Below are positions 1 to 5,206 of a DNA stretch of 5,766 nt, one piece after another. How positions within the stretch are numbered: position 1 is the first letter of the stretch; each line of letters opens with the position of its first letter. The stretch comes from Bacteroidota bacterium (GTDB taxonomy: Bacteria; Bacteroidota; Bacteroidia; Bacteroidales; SZUA-534). The translations under genes were made by a program, and so were the position numbers. The notes below the pieces were generated by a model. The model saw only the letters and a program-made list of their open reading frames with translations, searched no databases and was not told the DNA's origin. The stretch spans positions 1 through 5,766 of the forward strand of contig JAIFNJ010000165.1 of assembly GCA_020047835.1 (NCBI GenBank). Reading direction: 5' to 3'.

Positions 1-244
1 TTATTTATAGTTTATTCTTAAGCATCACTTGGTTGTTATTGAAAATCTCATTTATTAAGTTGTTTCAAATATATAAAAATCTTCTATTGAATATAACTTA
101 AATTGAACGATTTGAAATGGCAAATCAATCCATTGCATGTTAGTTTTTAATAACAGCTACTATTTTTAAAATTAATTATGTATTTTTATTTAAAAAAGAA
201 CCAGTTGTTATAAAAAAAACAATGATAAAATTCATAATTCTTGG

Positions 245-276
245 TTCGAGTAATATGATCATATTATTTAAATTTG
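245..276 (+). promoter_or_regulatory. Tentative Bacteroidota-type promoter for the chemoreceptor gene
   Basis: TAAATTTG at 269-276 is a full match to the Bacteroidota -7 consensus TAnnTTTG. The only -33 candidate is TTCG at 245-248, three of four bases of TTTG, with a 20-nt spacer, one more than the best-matching promoter in this window. Transcription would start near 283 and give a leader of about 125 nt. The -7 match alone is not rare in AT-rich DNA, so this is weak support. Confidence 0.3.
251..266. promoter_or_regulatory. 16-bp perfect palindrome, possible operator
   Basis: TAATATGATCATATTA is its own reverse complement over all 16 bases; symmetry ends at 250/267. It lies between the candidate -33 and -7 elements of the tentative chemoreceptor promoter, where a bound dimer would block RNA polymerase. 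The palindrome itself is certain; the operator role is inference. It is unlike the TTRACCA-type sites near the tetR gene, so the local TetR protein is not an obvious ligand. It could also be a chance AT-rich palindrome. Confidence 0.35.
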
Positions 277-346
277 AACTCATTGGAAAGTAACAATTTC
301 AGCATCTGATTTTAACCTGAGACTATTTATTATACTAATCAATTTT

Positions 347-362
347 TCGGTTATTAAACCGA
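347..362 (+). other. Small hairpin in the likely leader of the chemoreceptor mRNA
   Basis: TCGGTT (347-352) pairs perfectly with AACCGA (357-362) around the loop ATTA, with two possible flanking T-G wobbles. It stands out because it is a local GC-containing stem in an otherwise A+T stretch, 45 nt before the start codon. There is no T tract after it, so it is not a standard terminator. A role in leader stability or translation is possible but unproven. Confidence 0.3.
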
Positions 363-407
363 GGCTTGTCTTAATAATTAGGATTTTTACATTTAAACCA
401 TTGCCCT

Positions 408-1898
408 ATGTCACTAAGAAATAAACTTTTACTATTGGTAGTACTGCCCGTAGTTATTTGCACCACAATTGCAGTAATCCTATCTTCAGTAAAAATTTAT
501 AATCAAGGTATTCAAGGACTTACCGATAAGAGCAATGCTATTTTAACCCTTAATATTGTTGAATTTGTAAAAAATCACGAGGAAGGTAATTCTGTAATTG
601 ATTTAGACAAAGAAGAAATATTGAAAGGCGTTACCTCAAAAGTTAATGCCACAGCGCAAAACTACACGTTCCGCATCGCATCGCCCGATCCATTAAACGA
701 TAAGCACAAAGCGCTGGCTAAGGATAGTGAGTTCATTACCCGTTTTGAAAGGGAAAATATTGATGAAATTATTTCATTCGATAAGGATAATAAAACGTTG
801 AGTTTGATGCGCCCTGTTTATATGGATGAGAGCAAAGGTTGTATGGAATGTCATGAAAAAGTAGAAGCAAAAAGCGGAATGATTCACCAGAATTTAAGAG
901 GGTTGTTTTTAGTGGAATCAGATATGACCACCATTCAAAATGAAGTTTCAAGTGCCATTATTCAAAATATTTTATTGGGGATATTGGTAATGACAATTTC
1001 TATTATTCTGGGTATTATCATAGTTCGTAAAATATCAAATGCCGTTGGTCAGATTATTTCTGTAAGCAAAAGCGTATCAGAAGGGAATTTAAACGACCGG
1101 GTTAAAATTCATACCAATGATGAATTGGAAAAATTAGGCAACTATATAAACGAAATGGTTAATTCGTTAAATAAAGTGCTACAAGGTGTAACCCAAACAT
1201 CGCTTGAATTGAATAATGCAACCAATGAAATGGCTACTACCTCCTCGTCCATTTCGGTTGGGGCTCAAAATCAGATTATTCAGTTTCAGGAATTATCGGA
1301 TTCCGTTGAAAAAACTACACAGAATATAATGCGGGTTTCTGATTTTATAAAGAAAACGCAAACCAATGCCGGCTTTGCTGAGCAAGGAATGAATAATACC
1401 ATTCAATCAATTTCCAATATAGCAGAAAGTTCCAGAAAAATACATCAAGAAGTTCAAACCATTAATACCATTGCGTTCCAGACTAAAATTCTATCGCTGA
1501 ATGCGGCCATTGAAGCCGCCAGAGCCGGTGAACATGGCAAAGGATTTGCCGTGGTTGCCAGTGAAGTACAAAAGCTTTCGGAAATTACTTCCAATTCGTC
1601 AAACATTATTAATGAAGTAACTAAAAACAGTTTAAAACAAGTAGAAGATGGGGTTAAAATAGCTTTAGATGCCGGAAACAAAATAAAAGAGATTATTCAA
1701 ATGGTATTGGAAATTGCTACCAGCCTTAAACAGATTTCAGAAAATGCACACGAACAGTTAGACCTGGTAAATAAAAACTCGGAAATAACCAGTTCCAATG
1801 CGGCAGCTGCTGAAGAATTGGATGCATCTTCCGCTGCATTAAAAGACCAAGCCGATTCACTTATTGAAATTGTTGGCTATTTTGATCTCAAGAAATAG
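408..1898 (+). CDS. Methyl-accepting chemotaxis protein with periplasmic c-type heme (Tll0287-like/DUF3365) sensor domain
   Basis: A 496-residue inner-membrane chemoreceptor. TM1 spans about residues 7-27 and TM2 about 183-206, leaving a periplasmic sensor of about 155 residues. The sensor resembles the Tll0287-like/DUF3365 fold: an FRIASPDPLND stretch at 88-98, then a C-terminal CMECH motif at 145-149, a standard c-type heme attachment site. It therefore probably senses redox state or a small heme ligand. A HAMP domain follows (about 206-259; GNLNDRV and DELEKLGNYIN are typical, though its usual proline is missing). The signalling coiled coil covers about 260-496, with its hairpin tip at 356-380. 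By alignment to E. coli Tsr from memory, the trimer-contact residues F357, N365, E369 and R372 are kept, but K360 replaces the usual Asn of QTN. There is no C-terminal CheR-docking pentapeptide. ATG 408 is chosen because the basic residues and TM1 follow at once. No che genes are in the window, so its output pathway is unknown. Confidence 0.92.
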   Translation: MSLRNKLLLLVVLPVVICTTIAVILSSVKIYNQGIQGLTDKSNAILTLNIVEFVKNHEEGNSVIDLDKEEILKGVTSKVNATAQNYTFRIASPDPLNDKHKALAKDSEFITRFERENIDEIISFDKDNKTLSLMRPVYMDESKGCMECHEKVEAKSGMIHQNLRGLFLVESDMTTIQNEVSSAIIQNILLGILVMTISIILGIIIVRKISNAVGQIISVSKSVSEGNLNDRVKIHTNDELEKLGNYINEMVNSLNKVLQGVTQTSLELNNATNEMATTSSSISVGAQNQIIQFQELSDSVEKTTQNIMRVSDFIKKTQTNAGFAEQGMNNTIQSISNIAESSRKIHQEVQTINTIAFQTKILSLNAAIEAARAGEHGKGFAVVASEVQKLSEITSNSSNIINEVTKNSLKQVEDGVKIALDAGNKIKEIIQMVLEIATSLKQISENAHEQLDLVNKNSEITSSNAAAAEELDASSAALKDQADSLIEIVGYFDLKK

Positions 1899-1939
1899 TA
1901 CAGAATCCTTCTTTTAAATTTAAATCCTAAAAAATATTT

Positions 1940-1955
1940 TTAACCATTTAGTCAA
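1940..1955. promoter_or_regulatory. Upstream operator-like site of the tetR promoter
   Basis: TTAACCATTTAGTCAA is an imperfect palindrome (5 of 8 symmetric pairs). Read in reverse complement, it matches the site at 2004-2019 at 15 of 16 positions, and the match extends one base further at 1939/2020. It lies 17 nt upstream of the -33 element. Two copies of the same unusual sequence around one promoter, immediately upstream of a TetR gene, point to binding by that repressor, which commonly autoregulates. The assignment to this TetR protein is inference. Confidence 0.55.
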
Positions 1956-1972
1956 ACTTTTTAGTTAAATTA

Positions 1973-2003
1973 TTTGGCCAATAAAAAATTAGCATTACTT
2001 TTG
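1973..2003 (+). promoter_or_regulatory. Bacteroidota sigma-type promoter for tetR
   Basis: TTTG at 1973-1976, a 19-nt spacer and TACTTTTG at 1996-2003 match the Bacteroidota -33/-7 consensus (TTTG ... TAnnTTTG) at every specified base. The start of transcription should fall about 2008-2012, giving a leader of roughly 40 nt before the tetR ATG at 2049. The perfect palindrome TTGGCCAA (1974-1981) overlaps the -33 element. The promoter probably drives tetR and may also read into the efflux genes, though a 210-bp repeat-rich gap intervenes. Confidence 0.7.
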
Positions 2004-2019
2004 TTGACCAAATGGTTAA
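2004..2019. promoter_or_regulatory. Downstream operator-like site over the tetR transcription start
   Basis: TTGACCAAATGGTTAA is an imperfect palindrome with a perfect ACCA-AA-TGGT core (12 of 16 positions symmetric). It begins directly after the -7 element and covers the expected transcription start, a classic position for repression. Its centre is 64 bp, about six helical turns, from the matching site at 1940-1955. A weaker related sequence, AACCAAATGATT, follows at 2033-2044 next to the start codon. Confidence 0.6.
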
Positions 2020-2038
2020 ACTATTTAATTAAAACCAA

Positions 2039-2074
2039 ATGATTGATTATGATAGAAAAAGAATTACTTACTGA
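2039..2074 (+). other. Overlapping 11-codon upstream ORF at the tetR start
   Basis: An ATG at 2039, out of frame with tetR, opens an 11-residue reading frame (MIDYDRKRITY) ending in TGA at 2072-2074, so it overlaps the tetR start at 2049. Neither start has a Shine-Dalgarno-like leader. If ribosomes used 2039, tetR translation would fall or depend on reinitiation. It may equally be a chance ATG. Confidence 0.15.
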
Positions 2075-2678
2075 AGAAAAAATTGCCGAAGCCGCACGCG
2101 AAGTATTCATTGAAAAAGGCATGAACGGTGCACGGATGCAGGAAATTGCGGATAAGGCCGGCATCAACAAATCACTCTTGCATTACTATTTCAGAACCAA
2201 GGAAAAACTGTTCGCATTTATATTCTCAAAACTCATACATAGAATCGGCGACAAGCTTGGCAATTTAATGGAAGAAGGGGTCAGCATTGAAAATAAAGTT
2301 ACTGGATTTGTGGATTTGTACATCGATATTTTGTTAAAAAACCCCTTTTTACCCAATTTCATATTAAACGAAGTAACCCGAAATCCTGAAGCTATTTTTG
2401 AAGCATTTGCTGCTGCCAAAATTGACCCTCAAAAATTCTTTGCTCCTTTGGAAAATCAACTAAAAGCAGAAGGATATCATATTGATCCCCGCGATTTTGT
2501 AATTAATACCCTTTCAATGGTTATTTTCCCTATTGCCGCCAGACCCATTTTGGAGCGTATTGTATTTAATGGAGATAAAAAAGCCTACAAGGAATATATT
2601 ATTTCCCGAAAGACAAGCATTGTGAAGTTTGTACTATTTGCGCTGGAAGGATATAAGAAGTTGGAAGTTAGAAGTTAG
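2049..2678 (+). CDS. TetR/AcrR-family transcriptional repressor
   Basis: A 209-residue cytoplasmic DNA-binding regulator. The N-terminal TetR domain (about residues 8-55) has the expected pattern: KIAEAAREVFIEKG, then a helix-turn-helix at about 29-48 with MQEIADKAGINKSLLHYYF, and KEKLF after it. The C-terminal two-thirds, helical and variable in this family, should bind the inducer and form the dimer; it holds PNFILNEVTRNPE at 102-114. I start at ATG 2049. A TTG at 2043 is in frame and would add two residues, while the ATG at 2039 is out of frame. The stop codon lies inside a purine-rich repeat, so the last residues (EVRS) are repeat-derived. Its position upstream of an efflux operon and behind a promoter with paired palindromes suggests autoregulation and control of the exporter. 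The ligand is unknown; the arrangement recalls E. coli CecR (YbiH) beside ybhGFSR. Confidence 0.93.
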   Translation: MIEKELLTEEKIAEAAREVFIEKGMNGARMQEIADKAGINKSLLHYYFRTKEKLFAFIFSKLIHRIGDKLGNLMEEGVSIENKVTGFVDLYIDILLKNPFLPNFILNEVTRNPEAIFEAFAAAKIDPQKFFAPLENQLKAEGYHIDPRDFVINTLSMVIFPIAARPILERIVFNGDKKAYKEYIISRKTSIVKFVLFALEGYKKLEVRS

Positions 2679-2687
2679 AAGCTGGGA
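2660..2687 (+). repeat. Purine-rich degenerate repeat spanning the tetR stop codon
   Basis: The unit GAAGTTA is iterated (GAAGTTAGAAGTTAGAAG at 2664-2681), followed by CTGGGA. The tetR stop TAG (2676-2678) sits within it. Related text recurs at 2832-2839 (GAAGTTGG) and 4276-4285 (TTAGAAGTTA), so several gaps share one repeat vocabulary. Such purine-rich intergenic runs are familiar in Bacteroidota genomes from general experience; function unknown. Confidence 0.6.
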
Positions 2688-2758
2688 AGCCCTGAATGGG
2701 CTCGAGAACAAAGCCCGGGGCACCGCCCCGGGATAATAGATAAACACCGTAAGCGGTG
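2688..2758. repeat. Three-hairpin intergenic palindromic element (REP-like)
   Basis: Three inverted repeats follow one another. AGCCC (2688-2692) pairs with GGGCT (2698-2702) around 5 nt. CCCGGGGC (2714-2721) pairs with GCCCCGGG (2725-2732) around ACC, an 8-bp all-GC stem in an AT-rich genome. CACCG (2745-2749) pairs with CGGTG (2754-2758) around TAAG. No T tract follows the strong stem on either strand, so it is not a canonical intrinsic terminator, although it could slow polymerase or protect an mRNA end between tetR and the efflux genes. The look is that of a dispersed extragenic palindromic repeat; that needs other copies in the genome to confirm. Confidence 0.55.
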
Positions 2759-2775
2759 CATCCAAATAAGTTGCA

Positions 2776-2853
2776 ATGAAACGACAAAGTAACATGCAAC
2801 GCAATATTGAACAGTTGGCAGAAGGAAAAATGAAGTTGGATATTCGAATTTAG
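2776..2853 (+). other. Possible 25-residue small ORF in the tetR-tolC gap
   Basis: ATG 2776 to TAG 2851-2853 encodes 25 residues rich in charged and polar side chains (begins MKRQSNMQRN, ends KLDIRI). The 5' end lies in the loop of a 6-bp inverted repeat (GTTGCA 2770-2775 with TGCAAC 2795-2800). It has no leader signal and no homolog I recognise. The length is compatible with chance, and it may simply be part of the repeat element upstream. Confidence 0.12.
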
Positions 2854-2888
2854 ATATGAGAAAAATATAATTTGTAAAAAAGAATATT

Positions 2889-4196
2889 ATGAAATACATA
2901 ATAAGACATATTTTCAAAGTAAGAAAAGCAGGTAGGATCACTGCTATTGTTTTGCTTATAGCTCTTAATACAACTGTGTTCTCTCAAAATACGGTTAGCC
3001 TTAAAATGTGTCACGACAGTGCTGAGGTTAAGTTCCCATTGGCCGACCAAAAAGCGAAGTTTGAACAAATAAACCAGCTGAAACAAGACAATTTAACATC
3101 AAACTACTTGCCCACGTTGAATTTTAAAGTTAAAGCCACTTATCAATCGGAGGTAGTTGAAATTAAAATCAGTGTTCCCGGCATGGATTTTCCCACAATG
3201 CCTAAAGAACAATATTCGGCCAATATTGAAATAAACCAACTGATTTATGATGGTGGAAATATAAAAGCGGCTCAAAAAGTAAACGAGCAAAATTCGTTGG
3301 TAAACATTCAAAAAGTGGAAGTTGATATTTATGGTTTAAAAGAACAAATCAATCAGCTTTATTTTAATTGCTTGCTGTTGCAAGAAAACACAGGCATACT
3401 GCAACTCACGCACGAAACCATTATTGAGAAGAAAAAAATGATGACCGCTGCCGTAAATCAGGGCATGGTTTTGGAATCGGAACTGGATAATTTAAGTGCT
3501 GAAATGTTGCGGCTCGAACAACAATTGATTGAAATAAAATCGGCCAAAACACAGGTATTAAAGGCTTTGGAAATACTATCCTGTTTCCCAATCGATGAAA
3601 ACAGTGAGCTTTTACCTCCTCAAATTGGTAACGGAAATAATACCCCAATTTTCCGACCGGAACACCAGCTATTCTTGAACCAATCGCATTTGCTGGATGC
3701 CTCCATTAATTTGACACAGAAAAAACGCATGCCCACGTTGGCCGCTTTTGCTAATGCCGGTTATGGCAAACCCGGTTATGATTTTTTTAACAATACCATT
3801 CATGGTTATTATATGGTTGGAGCGCAATTTCAATGGAATATCTGGGACTGGAAACAGACCAATCGTGAGAAACAACAACTTTCGGTACAAAAACTCCTTA
3901 TTGAAGATAATAGAAAAGCGTTTGATAAAAACCTAATTATTTCATTGAGCGAAGCGGAGCTGCGCAAGCAAAAGTTAGAACGGCTTATTGTAAAAGACAA
4001 AGACATTATTGAACTCCAATCGAGAATTAGCAATCGGTCCGCTGAGCAAATGAAAAATGGCACCAAAACTTCGGCCGATTACCTGCGCGACCTGAATGCG
4101 GAAAAACAAGCCCGTATTAATTTAGAATCGAGGCAAATTCAGTTGATACAATCACAAATTGACGAATTAATGATTAAAGGGGCACCCTTGTTTTAG
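2889..4196 (+). CDS. TolC-family outer-membrane efflux protein
   Basis: A 435-residue precursor of an outer-membrane channel, the exit duct of a tripartite exporter. Residues 1-33 form a signal peptide: a basic N-region (HIFKVRKAGR), a hydrophobic core at about 17-31 and a cleavage zone ending FSQ. The mature part shows the TolC internal duplication. In the first half YLPTL (73-77) leads to a beta segment and then NQLIYDGGNIKAAQ at 116-129. In the second, MPTL (281-284) leads to FANAGYGKPG and then WNIWDWKQTNREKQ at 316-329. Long helical stretches (about 130-230 and 325-425) are rich in Gln, Lys and Glu, as expected for the periplasmic coiled-coil tunnel. The length fits the usual 410-490. 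ATG 2889 gives an intact signal peptide. The stop lies in a purine-rich repeat, and 124 bp separate it from the adaptor gene. The two very likely work together; the substrate is unknown. Confidence 0.92.
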   Translation: MKYIIRHIFKVRKAGRITAIVLLIALNTTVFSQNTVSLKMCHDSAEVKFPLADQKAKFEQINQLKQDNLTSNYLPTLNFKVKATYQSEVVEIKISVPGMDFPTMPKEQYSANIEINQLIYDGGNIKAAQKVNEQNSLVNIQKVEVDIYGLKEQINQLYFNCLLLQENTGILQLTHETIIEKKKMMTAAVNQGMVLESELDNLSAEMLRLEQQLIEIKSAKTQVLKALEILSCFPIDENSELLPPQIGNGNNTPIFRPEHQLFLNQSHLLDASINLTQKKRMPTLAAFANAGYGKPGYDFFNNTIHGYYMVGAQFQWNIWDWKQTNREKQQLSVQKLLIEDNRKAFDKNLIISLSEAELRKQKLERLIVKDKDIIELQSRISNRSAEQMKNGTKTSADYLRDLNAEKQARINLESRQIQLIQSQIDELMIKGAPLF

Positions 4197-4218
4197 AGAT
4201 TAGATGATAGAGATTAGA
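4194..4218 (+). repeat. Tandem TAGAGATTAGA repeat starting on the tolC-like stop codon
   Basis: TAGAGATTAGA occurs at 4194-4204 and again, identically, at 4208-4218, a 14-bp period. The first three bases of the first copy are the stop codon of the TolC-like gene. It belongs to the same purine-rich class as the run over the tetR stop and continues into the composite palindrome element downstream. Confidence 0.6.
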
Positions 4219-4222
4219 CTAT

Positions 4223-4272
4223 AGAAACGAGAAACCAGTCCCGATAGCTATCGGGAAGAAACTAGAGACCAG
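4223..4272. repeat. Composite element: 18-bp perfect palindrome between 16-bp direct repeats
   Basis: AGAAACGAGAAACCAG (4223-4238) and AGAAACTAGAGACCAG (4257-4272) match at 14 of 16 positions. Between them, with no spare base on either side, lies TCCCGATAGCTATCGGGA (4239-4256), identical to its reverse complement over 18 bp. In RNA the palindrome could only fold with a small loop (about 7 bp stem). No T tract follows, so it is not a canonical terminator. The arrangement resembles a palindromic unit inserted in, or bracketed by, a purine-rich tandem repeat. Palindromes of this CCGATAGCTATCGG type look familiar from Bacteroidota intergenic DNA, but I cannot confirm that here. Confidence 0.65.
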
Positions 4273-4320
4273 AAATTAGAAGTTAAAGAAAATATTAAAA
4301 CATACTTAAAACTTAATAGA

Positions 4321-5196
4321 ATGAGAAATATAATATTACTAATCGCCGCCATCAGCCTTGCTAGCTGCAACAACAATGTTCAAGAAGCAGATGCCTTTGG
4401 AAACTTTGAGGCCGACGAAACGCTGGTATCATCGGAAATGAGTGGCAAATTACTTTGGTTTACTTTGGAGGAAGGTACCGTAATTGAAAAAAACCAGGTA
4501 GTTGGTGTGGTTGATACCATGATGCCTTCGCTTCAATTAATTGAAATTGAGGCGCAAAAACAAAAGGTATGGGCCAATATGAAAAGTATTGAATCGCAAA
4601 TGGAAGTGTTCAAACAACAAAAAACGAATCTTACCATTGATTATGAACGAATTTCAACCCTTATTAAAACAGGTTCTGCCACGCAAAAACAATTGGATGA
4701 TGCAAATGGAGCAATCATGGTATTAAATAAACAGGTTGAGGCCAGTGAATCACAAAAAATAGCCTTATCCAAAGAGTTGCAAGTAATTGATTCCAAAAAA
4801 TTGCTATTGGATGAACAACTTTCAAAATGCCGTATCGAAAACCCGATAACGGGAACAGTACTTGAAAAGTTTGCCGAACCGGGTGAAATGACCGCTGCCG
4901 GAAAGCCTCTTTATAAAATTGCTAACCTTGATAAAATCATCTTGCGTGCCTATGTTTCTGGAGGACAATTGCATCAAGTTATCAAAGGCAAAACATGCAA
5001 AGTAAGGATTGACAAAGGGAAAAAAGAATATATCGATTTTGAAGGTACGGTAACCTGGATTTCATCGCAAGCCGAGTTTACCCCTAAAATTATCCAAACC
5101 AAGGAGGAGCGTGTAAATATGGTTTATGCGGTTAAAATTGAAGTTCCCAACAACGGAACCATTAAAATAGGGATGCCGGGCGAAGTCATTTTCTAA
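4321..5196 (+). CDS. HlyD-family periplasmic adaptor (membrane fusion) lipoprotein of an ABC exporter
   Basis: A 291-residue adaptor that should bridge the inner-membrane ABC transporter and the TolC-like channel. The N-terminus is a lipoprotein signal: MRNI, a hydrophobic core and the lipobox LASC with the lipidated Cys at 16, so it is membrane-anchored rather than spanning. The order is that of the YbhG/YhiI group: a first lipoyl half (about 27-66, VSSEMSGKLLWFTLEEG), a coiled-coil hairpin (about 70-165, with the turn near KTGSATQKQLD at 116-126), a second lipoyl half (about 170-206, IENPITGTVLEKFAEPG) and a beta-barrel (about 207 onward). FTPKIIQTKEER at 253-264 is a strong family signature, as is the closing IKIGMPGEV. 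The length is near the family norm, so it looks intact. The start follows an A-rich leader without Shine-Dalgarno; the lipobox at the right distance supports it. The ABC ATPase begins 10 nt after the stop, implying co-translation. Confidence 0.93.
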   Translation: MRNIILLIAAISLASCNNNVQEADAFGNFEADETLVSSEMSGKLLWFTLEEGTVIEKNQVVGVVDTMMPSLQLIEIEAQKQKVWANMKSIESQMEVFKQQKTNLTIDYERISTLIKTGSATQKQLDDANGAIMVLNKQVEASESQKIALSKELQVIDSKKLLLDEQLSKCRIENPITGTVLEKFAEPGEMTAAGKPLYKIANLDKIILRAYVSGGQLHQVIKGKTCKVRIDKGKKEYIDFEGTVTWISSQAEFTPKIIQTKEERVNMVYAVKIEVPNNGTIKIGMPGEVIF

Positions 5197-5206
5197 ATTA
5201 TTTTCC

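Larger units (their letters stand above)
1..407. other. AT-rich non-coding region upstream of the chemoreceptor gene
   Basis: No convincing coding region is visible on either strand; stops are frequent in all frames and the composition is strongly A+T. It contains short inverted repeats of a size expected by chance in such DNA (63-70 with 110-117; 109-114 with 121-126), a perfect 16-bp palindrome at 251-266, a tentative -7 box at 269-276 and a 6-bp hairpin at 347-362. The last three are listed separately. The end of any upstream gene lies outside the window, so I cannot say whether this is a promoter-only gap or also holds a 3' untranslated region. Confidence 0.7.

Noticed and set aside
66..73. 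Minus-strand -7 box (CAAATATA) for a divergent gene to the left
   Set aside because: No CAAA at the required -33 distance and no gene start visible within the window on that strand.
63..126. Inverted repeats 63-70/110-117 and 109-114/121-126 as a structured RNA
   Set aside because: The short AT-rich arms overlap each other and have no supporting context; they are likely chance.
1929..1940. AAAAATATTTTT-type palindrome as a terminator for the chemoreceptor gene
   Set aside because: An all-AT stem is too weak to judge and such runs are expected by chance in this composition; no other terminator is visible after 1898.
2714..2740. GC-rich hairpin as an intrinsic terminator for tetR
   Set aside because: The 8-bp stem is strong but is followed by GGATAATAGATAAA-like text, not a T run, and the complementary strand has none either. 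It is kept as a palindromic repeat instead.
2866..2874. TATAATTTG as a -7 box for the TolC-like gene
   Set aside because: The spacing between TA and TTTG is wrong for TAnnTTTG, no TTTG lies at -33 distance, and it would put the transcription start within a few bases of the start codon.
2675..2941. Minus-strand open frame of 88 codons across the tetR-tolC gap
   Set aside because: It runs through the hairpin repeat and into the TolC-like signal peptide region; its residues are what the palindromes encode by chance (for example IIPGRCPGLCSRAH).
4194..4285. CRISPR-like array in the tolC-hlyD gap
   Set aside because: Only two short imperfect repeats of each type, without regular unique spacers or cas genes.
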